Source of the DNA: Rapana venosa
Lineage: Eukaryota; Mollusca; Gastropoda; Neogastropoda; Muricidae
Reading direction: 5' to 3'
Length of the DNA stretch: 64,000 bases
Assembly: GCA_028751875.1 (NCBI GenBank)
Contig: CM054143.1
Coordinates: 62,159,167-62,223,166 of the forward strand
Part shown: positions 26,001 to 35,800 of the stretch, in pieces
Layout: each line of letters opens with the position of its first letter
Position numbering within the stretch: the stretch's first letter is position 1
Made by a program: the position numbers and the translations under genes
Notes under the pieces: generated by a model
The model's input: the letters and a program-made list of their open reading frames with translations, nothing else
The model's database searches: none
What the model was told of the DNA's origin: nothing

Positions 26001-29000
26001 GAGAACTGTTATTTGTTAAGCCTTTCTGGAAGAAAAAAAAAAAGCCAGGAGAAAAGACCAAGAAGGCATAAAAAAGACAAGAAGAAGGTGACAGGAAGAA
26101 AAAGGGAACAAGGCGGAAACAAAAGAGAGGGATGGAAAAGAGGGAATTCCTAGCACAGAATGTGGTGATGCTATGTATTCTGACAGGCCCCCAGTATCCC
26201 CATGGGGAAATCTTGTTACATGAGCCTATTAACATTCTTTTCTTAACTGATGTCAGCAGATCGTTGTGTTTATCCATTTGCTCTTGGATGGTTTTTGGGT
26301 TTTTTAGGCTTGTTTCTTTTAATTTTTGTTCATCAGCTAAAGCTCTGAGGTTCACCAGTGGTGAGATTTTGCATATGCAACCATTTTTTTCAACCACGAA
26401 GGTAGCCACATTCCAACTTCCAACTTCAGGGATGTATGCTAGGTATGTTCCTGTTTCCGTAACCCACCAAACATTGACATGAATTATGGGATCTTTAACA
26501 TGCATATTTGATCTTCTGCATGTGTACATACACAAAGGGAATTCGGGCACTGGCAAGTGTGCTTTTGAAGCTGACATGGGAGATCATAAAAATCCCCACC
26601 CGTAATGCATCAGACGCCACCGAGATTCAAACCATAACTTCATGGGCCCATGGGATGGAAGTCAAATGGTCTTATCCACTCAGCTGTAGCATCCATCTTA
26701 CGAGTGTGTGAACTGAAACATTTTGTTTTTTACTCAGCAGGCAGTGGTCCGGTGGAAGAAGCAAGGAAAGGCGTGAGTGTAGCTCAGTCACTGCAGTCAG
26801 CTCTGGAGAAAATGCGCTGTCTGAACTGTGAGGATTTCCTAGTCAGCCCTGAGGAACAGGCAGTGCTGGATGCTATTCCAGGTAACTGCTTTGAAAACTG
26901 CGTGGCTTTGAGGACGCTTTTCTGTTGTACGTGTTTTGAGTGTGTGTGTTTGAGTGTTGGAGGGGGTGGGGGGAGCAGAGGTACTTTTTTTTTGGGGGGG
27001 GGGGATTAGGTGTTTATGGCTCTCCATTTGTGTATATGTGACCCGTTTTTACAAAAGGAGTCTTAAGGTATAATTGGGTCAAATTGAGTTGTTACATTTT
27101 CTAAAATCTACAGATCATTACCTTTCTTTTGATGTATGATACATTATTCTACCTATAAAATTGACAAAGTTATGGGTGTTTGAAATGGGTGACACAGCGA
27201 TTTCACATTCTGAGAAAATCGGGTTTAAAGTTTTTCACCACTCTAGCTAACTAACACCTTAGCAACGGGTACTTCTATTCAACTGATGATAGCCAAATTT
27301 GGCATGCTGTTAAAACATACCATTTCACAGCATCAGACAAAAAATCATGTATATATTGACTGTCATTGCTGTGATATTTAGCTCACAACACCCCCCCTTC
27401 CCCCTGGGACACAGAGACTGCATGTAAAAAAACCAATAGAGTACTCGCTTACACAGCATCTGGATACATGTTGGCTACACAGCATCTGGATACATGTCAG
27501 CTACACAGCATCTGGATACATGTCAGCTACACAGCATTTGGGTACATGTCAGCTACACAGCATCTGGATACATGTCAGCTACACAGCATCTGGATACATG
27601 TCAGCTACACAGCATCTGGATACATGTCAGCTACACAGCATCTGGGTACATGTCAGCTACATAGCTTCTTCTTCTTTCTTTCTTTCATCTTCCGCTTGTG
27701 CCCTTCGGCGTCGCGGGGAGACACAGACGTCTGTCTGCAGCTAGGCGGGAGGCTTGATGTAGTGACAGGTCATGGGCTCGCAGGGTGTCAGCCACGGAGT
27801 CGCTCCATCGTCTCCTTGGTCTACCTCTGGCTTTCCAGCCAGCCATTGTATTTGGTGGTGTATGCCCGAAGGGCTGGTTGGTTGGGCGGCATTCTAGTGA
27901 GGTGACCAAACCACCTGATCCTTTGTTGTTCGATATGGCGGAGAATTGGTGTTAGTCCGACCATGTCTCTGATCACCTCATTCTTGATCTTGTCCGTCTG
28001 GTCTTGTTGACAGCTTTTCTCAGGCAGCGCATTTCACATGTGACCAATTTTCTCTCTAAGGCTTTTGTTAGGGCCCATGTCTGACACTGGTATGTGAGTG
28101 TTGGAACGAAGATGGCGTTGATGAGTTTTGCATTAGTGCTCATTGGGATGCTGGAATGTTTTAGAAGGGGGGCGAGTTGGTAACTGACTGCGTTCGCTTT
28201 CTGGCATCTTGTTTCTATCTCTCTGTCCAATTTTCCATCTTCAGTGAAGAGGCTGCCAAGGTATTTAAATTCTTTGGGTCTGTTTCAGCTGGGTGCCGTG
28301 ATGTTGATGTCCAGCTTTCCTGGATTTCTGCTGACAGACATAACTTCTGTTTTGGTGATACTGATCTTCATATCATACCTCTCGCAGCTTGTGTTGAGTT
28401 GGTCTGTGTGATCTTGAAGAGCTGCTTTGTTCTGATTCATCAGGGACTGGTCGTCAGCAAATAATAGTTCGTTCAGGGCCTCAAGATCTGGATTGGCTTC
28501 CTTTGTGATCTGGTCCATATAGATCATGAAGAGAAGGGGAGAGAGTACGCAGCCTTGCCTGACCCCTGATGTAACCGGGAACCAGTCGGATGTTCCACTG
28601 GCTGTTCGGACTGCGCTCATACTGTTGGCATAGATTGCTCTGATGTTATCAAGCAACTGCCCCTTCACGTCGTACTGCTCCAGGATCTTCCAGAGCTTGT
28701 CTCTGTTGACTCGGTCGAAAGCTACATAGCATCTGGATACATGTCAGCTACACAGCATCTGGATACATGTCAGCTACACAGCATCTGGATACATGTCAGC
28801 TACACAGCATCTGGATACATGTCAGATACACATCATCTGGGTACATGTCATGGATACATGTCAGCTACACAGCATCTGGATACATGTCAGCTACACAGCA
28901 TCTGGATACATGTCAGCTACACAGCATCTGGATACATGTCAGCTACACAGCATCTGGATACATGTCAGCTACACAGCATCTGGGTACATGTCATGGGTAC

Positions 29001-31698
29001 ATGTCAGCTACACAGCATCTGGATACATGTCAGCTACACAGCATCTGGATACATGTCAGCTACACAGCATCTGGATACATGTCAGCTACACAGCATCTGG
29101 GTACATGTCAGCTACACAGCATCTGGGTACATGTCAGCTACATAGCATCTGGGTACATGTCAGCTACATAGCATCTGGATACATGTCAGCTACATAGCAT
29201 CTGGATGTCAGCTACATAGCATCTGGGTACATGTCAGCTACATAGCATCTGGGTACATGTCAGATACATGATATCTGGATGTCGGCTACATAATATCTGG
29301 ATGTCAGCTACATCATGTCTGGATACACAGCATCTGTATGTCGGCTACATAGCATCTGAATGTCAGCTACATGATATCTGGATGTCAGCTACATCATGTC
29401 TGGATACACAGCATCTGTATGTCGGCTACATAGCATCTGAATGTCAGCTACATGATATCTGGATGTCAGCTACATGATATCTGGATGTGCTGGCAAAGAA
29501 GCCTGACTTGACTCGAGTTCTTCCTTAATTCCTTGAGAAGTGATTTATTTATTCTTTTATTTCAGGAATAATGGAATAACACTCATATGCTTTTTTTTTT
29601 TTTTTAAACATCCAATCCCCATGTGTATGAGATTCTGTTAATTTTGTCGTCTGTTCCAACTTGCAGAAATGGCTTACTCTTGCGAAAGTCGGGACAGATT
29701 TTAACGTGGTGCAAGATGTTCTGCATGTGTTCTGACATGGGACCTCGGTTTATAGTGTCATCTTTTCCCTATCAGGCCCAGCACATCTGACTTCGTCGTG
29801 GGAGAGAACTGTTATTTGTTAAGCCTTTCTGGAAGAAAAAAAAAAAGCCAGGAGAAAAGACCAAGAAGGCATAAAAAAGACAAGAAGAAGGTGACAGGAA
29901 GAAAAAGGGAACAAGATGGAAACAAAAGAGAGGGATGGAAAAGAGGGAATTCCTAGCACAGAATGTGGTGATGCTATGTATTCTGACAGGCCCCCAGTAT
30001 CCCCATGGGGAAATCTTGTTACATGAGCCTATTAACATTCTTTTCTTAACTGATGTCAGCAGATCGTTGTGTTTATCCATTTGCTCTTGGATGGTTTTTG
30101 GGTTTTTTAGGCTTGTTTCTTTTAATTTTTGTTCATCAGCTAAAGCTCTGAGGTTCACCAGTGGTGAGATTTTGCATATGCAACCATTTTTTTCAACCAC
30201 GAAGGTAGCCACATTCCAACTTCAGGGATGTATGCTAGGTATGTTCCTGTTTCCGTAACCCACCAAACATTGACATGAATTATGGGATCTTTAACATGCA
30301 TATTTGATCTTCTGCATGTGTACATACACAAAGGGAATTCGGGCACTGGCAAGTCTGCTTTTGAAGCTGACATGGGAGATCATAAAAATCCCCACCCGTA
30401 ATGCATCAGACGCCACCGAGATTCAAACCATAACTTCATGGGCCCATGGGATGGAAGTCAAATGTTCTTATCCACTCAGCTGTAGCATCCATCTTACGGT
30501 GTGTGAACTGAAACATTTTTACTCAGCAGGCAGTGGTCCGGTGGAAGAAGCAAGGAAAGGCGTGAGTGTAGCTCAGTCACTGCAGTCAGCTCTGGAGAAA
30601 ATGCGCTGTCTGAACTGTGAGGATTTCCTAGTCAGCCCTGAGGAACAGGCAGTGCTGGATGCTATTCCAGGTAACTGCTTTGAAAACTGCGAGGCTTTGA
30701 GGACGCTTTTCTGTTGTACGTGTTTTGAGTGTGTGTGTTTGAGTGTTGGAGGGAGTGGGGGGAGCAGAGGTACTTTTTTTTTGGGGGGGGGGATTAGGTG
30801 TTTATGGCTCTCCATTTGTGTATATGTGTTGGAACACATACATTGTGTCTGTGTGTGTGTGTATATATATATATATTATATATATATAAATATATGTGTG
30901 TGTGTGTACAATTTGTAATTGTGTGCAATATGTATGTGTAAAGAGAAGGGGGGGGGGGGGTTATAGTTATGACACAGTCCTTAGCAGCAGAGCAGGACCT
31001 CTTCTAGCCATTTTCCTTGGGGTGGTCTAAAATTGATAATATTTTGAGGATTTCAAGGTGTAACAGAATGAATGTGATTGCCACTACATGTGATCAGAAC
31101 ATTAGTGAATGTAGTTGTCACTGCATGTGATGAGATCAGAGTGAATGTGATTGTCACTGCATGTGATGAGATCAGAGTGAATGTGATTGTCACTGCATGT
31201 GATGAGATCAGAGTGAATGTGATTGTCACTGCATGTGATGAGATCAGAGGAATGTGATTGTCACTGCATGTGATAACAGAGTGAATGTGATTGTCACTAT
31301 ATGTGATAACAGAGTGAATGTGATTGTCACTGCATGTGATTAACAGGTGAATGTGATTGTCACTGCATGTGATAACGAGTGAATGTGATGTCAGCATGTA
31401 TAACAAGTGAATGTGATTTCACTGCTATTGGTGGATCAAATGAATTGTTATTGTCCACTGCATGTGGTAGAACATAGTGAATGTGATTGCACTGCATGTG
31501 GTGAGAACAAGTAATTGATTGTCTACATGTGTTTAAACATGTGAAAAAAAAGATCTTTAAAAATAGAGAAGAAAAACCACACACACACACGCATACGCAC
31601 GCGCGCTGCAGCGCGCGTGCGTGGGTGGGGGAAGGATGAAAAAAAGCTGTATAAACTTAATCTTTTACTCTCAATAAAGATCATTTTGACTTGATCAT

Positions 31699-31754
<56 letters not shown>

Positions 31755-32809
31755 CACACACACCACACACACACACACACACTAGTTCAATCGGTTTAAC
31801 AACAACAACCACACACACACACACACACACATATGACAGTCAAGTAAGTTTAAAACAGCTCCCACATTTTCTCATGTCATGCACTAACAGCTGAAATGCT
31901 AAAAGTCTCCCCAGTAGTGTCATCTGAACAGTCTAGATCTGCAGCTTTGATCTGTATGCATAGCCATTATTATTAACATTGCATGCAGGTACCAGCACTT
32001 CTACATCTAACCTTGAACCCTAACACACAGATCCCAGTTCATTTCATTCAAGCCGACTGGGGACTGGCGAAGTTAGGGCTTTCATCACGATCACGATCGT
32101 TTTATTTTTTTGTCTTCACAAGATGCAGCAGAATATTTGGTAAATAATACACCTGGTTTGTACTGATCTGCTATTGGCAGAGTGGAAGATCAGCTAGAAA
32201 TGAGCCATAATGCCCATTATTCTTTGCAAACCACAAAGTTTCCCAGCCATGCGTTTCTAAAAATAGAACAGAGATGTCCCCAGTGAAACACCTCCCAACC
32301 AATCATAGACCAGCTGCTTGTTGGTTACTACAGGCGGTGTGCATCCTCAACTCTCATTGGTCGATCTTCTCGAGCTTTCAGGTTTTGTTTATACCTAAAT
32401 AACTCGAAGCAGTATTTCTGATTGGTTAGATTTCACGTAAAGGCTGCGTGAAATGGAAAATATAGATCACAGCCTTTCCAATGGTGTATGACATGTGTGG
32501 GGCCCTGTCAGGGATAAGAATAACGAGATGACTGAAATCACGGTCGTAATGATGAAGGACACTGGAAAACTGCTGTAGGGTGGGTCGATAAAAACTGTTT
32601 AAAAACACATTTTAAAATCAAATCTAACCTTTTCAAACATATAGATAGGAAATTTAATGGCTACAGATTCCATTTTTGATTAAAAGTCAAAATTGGCAAA
32701 GTGGAGGGCACCTTCCCTTTTTTGGGCCTCTCTCCTTTTCACTGTGTGCGAGTTAAGACTCATTTCGTAAAAACGGGTCACATATGTGTTGGAACACATA
32801 CATTGTGTC

Positions 32810-32884
<75 letters not shown>

Positions 32885-35800
32885 ACAATTTGTAATTGTG
32901 TGCAATATGTATGTGTAAAGAGAAGGGGGGAGTTATAGTTATGACACAGTCCTTAGCAGCAGAGCAGGACCTCTTCTAGCCATTGTCCTTGGGGTGGTCT
33001 AAAATTGATAATATTTTGAGGATTTCAAGGTGTAACAGAATGAATGTGATTGCCACTACATGTGATCAGAACATAGTGAATGTAGTTGTCACTGCATGTG
33101 ATGAGATCAGAGTGAATGTGATTGTCACTGCATGTGATGAGATCAGAGTGAATGTGATTGTCACTGCATGTGATGAGATCAGAGTGAATGTGATTGTCAC
33201 TGCATGTGATGAGATCAGAGGGAATGTGATTGTCACTGCATGTGATAACAGAGTGAATGTGATTGTCACTATATGTGATAACAGAGTGAATGTGATTGTC
33301 ACTGCATGTGATAACAGAGTGAATGTGATTGTCACTGCATGTGATAACAGAGTGAATGTGATTGTCACTGCATGTGATAACAGAGTGAATGTGATTGTCA
33401 CTGCTTGTGGTGAGATCAGAATGAATGTGATTGTCACTGCATGTGGTGAGAACATAGTGAATGTGATTGTCACTGCATGTGGTGAGAACATAGTGAATGT
33501 GATTGTCACTACATGTGATCAGAACATAGTGAATGTGATTGTCACTGCATGTGGTGAGAACATAGTGAATGTCATTGTCACTGCATGTGGTGAGAACAGA
33601 GTGAATGTGATTGTCACTGCATGTGATAACAGAATGTGATTGTCACTGCATGTGATGAGATCAGAATGAATGTCATTGTCACTGCATGTGGTGAGAACAG
33701 AGTGAATGTGATTGTCACTGCATGTGATAACAGAATGTGATTGTCACTGCATGTGATGAGATCAGAATGAATGTGATTGTCACTGCATGTGATGAGATCA
33801 GAATGAATGTGATTGTCACTGCCTGTGGTGAGATCAGAATGAATGTGATTGTCACTGCCTGTGGTGAGATCAGAATGAATGTGATTGTCACTGCATGTGG
33901 TGAGAACAGAATGAGATGCAGAGGAACAGCAGCACTGGCTTGTCATGTGAGAGATAGCAAAACAAAAAAACAAAAAAATTCACTCAGGTAAAATGTTCTT
34001 CAGCAGAGTTCTTCATTCATAAGTATGCCTATTTATGTGTAAGAGGACACCATTAGCAGTGACTTCTTCATCAAATACTCAGACAGCAACTTTTGTTGTC
34101 TGTTATATGAGCAAAAATGCATTATGCTACTGTTATGTGCCTGACAAGTCATGCCGAGCTCATCTGACTTTGGCGTAGTTAGCAGTTTAAGAGCACCATC
34201 ATAGCCAGTCTTTTGGGGCGTGCATTTATTTAGTGTCTTTATACTAGTAAGTTTGTGTTCATTTCAATGCACTTTTTGAACAAGATATGTGGATAGTCAA
34301 GACAGGCATATTTTATAGTTTATTAGTTTGTTGGCATCTGTTGCTTTGCTTCATCCATTAAAAGTACCCCCACACTCCTGGTATTATTTTCAGAATGGAA
34401 GGACGACTACATACCACCAGCATCAGACAGCTCAGAAGAGCAGCAGTCAAAAGCAAGCATGGGAACATCTCTCTACGTTCTGTTTGAGAACCCAACACTA
34501 CAACATGATGTCTATCAGGCTCCTGATCATCGCCCTTCTGCAGTTACCCAGCATGCAGCCAGTGGGGAAGTGGGGCTGAGTCAGGAAGAAGACAGAACTG
34601 TGGGAGATGGTCCATCAGCACGGCAGGACATGAATCCTGAAGGTGTACAGCCTGACGTGAGCTTGTGTGCGAGGCATGAAGGCAGCCAGGCCGGCGCAGT
34701 GGAAGAAGACATTGGCTGTTGCACAGGATAACGCAGGCGCAGAGGAAGGGACAGAGGTTGACTGACAGCAGAGACCCCAGTGTTATTGCAGCCTCTGAGC
34801 AGTGTGAGAGCAGAGACGATCATCAGCAGGAGCCAGGCAGCTTAGAGTCATCCAAAAGCTCAGGGGTAAGGAGAAAGAAAAAGATGATAAGGTAAAACTC
34901 GGGTACATTGAACTGTTAAGAGCTTTTTGTTTGTGTGTAATGTTTGGTTGTTTTGTGTTTTTGGTGTGTTGTTTGGTTGTTTTGTTGTTGTTTTTTTTTT
35001 GTGGGGGGGGGTACAACTTCATCATTCTGACATGGTATCTTGTGATAAAAACTTATGGGTCATATTTGAGTAAGGACCATTTTCCTTTTGCTTGACCTGA
35101 CACTAATTCAGCTCCTGGATGAACATCCTTTACATGGCTGTGGTGACTGAAGTTTCACCTTCCCTGGTGCTTGACAGCAAAACAGTTAGAGCTCATGATG
35201 TAAGTCAAGACAAAGTCAAAACACTTTAATTGTGCTGTGTCTATCACATTCACAAGAATAAAATCATATTTCTGTGGCCTAATAAAGCTGCCACTAAAAG
35301 TTTGGTAATGAAAAGAGAAAAAAAGATATGCAAGAAAATTTTTTTAACCCAAAAGTTGATCAAATGAAAATAATCAATCAGTGAATCTTTGCGTCTTATG
35401 TTTAGGGATCCAAAGAGATGGAAAGGGTGTCATGTCAGGAGAATCTTCATGAAAATAAATTCTGTTATGGAGCATGGAAGAAATGACATAAATCTTTGTT
35501 CACTCATTTACAATATTTTTTATGGAAGGGGGAAGGAGCGACATAAATCATGTTGTTCACACATTTGCAATATTGCGTATGGAGCAGGGAAGTGATGACA
35601 CAAATCCTGTTGTTCGTACATGGACGTTGTATTTTGTCGTTTTCAGGACTTTTCTGCTAGTCACCCAGACGTCACCTTCACCCTGTCCTCCGTGAGCAAT
35701 GTGGAGAACATCAGCTGCAGTGTGGAGGACGGCCCCACCTCCCTCTGTGTCCTCGCTGCCTCTCTGCCTGCTGTCTTGTCTGGCAGTACACCAGCTGAAG

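Larger units (their letters stand above)
29489..31545. repeat. Second copy of ACD-like intron 6/7 segment
   Basis: 29489-30832 is near-identical to 25688-27036, and 30833-31545 to the start of the region after 32783. It includes the SINE cluster, exon 7 and the start of the 36-bp minisatellite. Differences are single substitutions and small indels, at the level expected between alleles or a recent duplicate. Confidence 0.88.

Noticed and set aside
32983..33639. 218-aa plus-strand open frame and its 147-aa antisense
   Set aside because: Both are translations of the 30-36 bp minisatellite in an intron.
34459..34731. 90-aa frame as an independent small gene
   Set aside because: It is in phase with the preceding ACD-like exon and begins inside a region with a proper acceptor, so it is exon 8 and not a separate gene.
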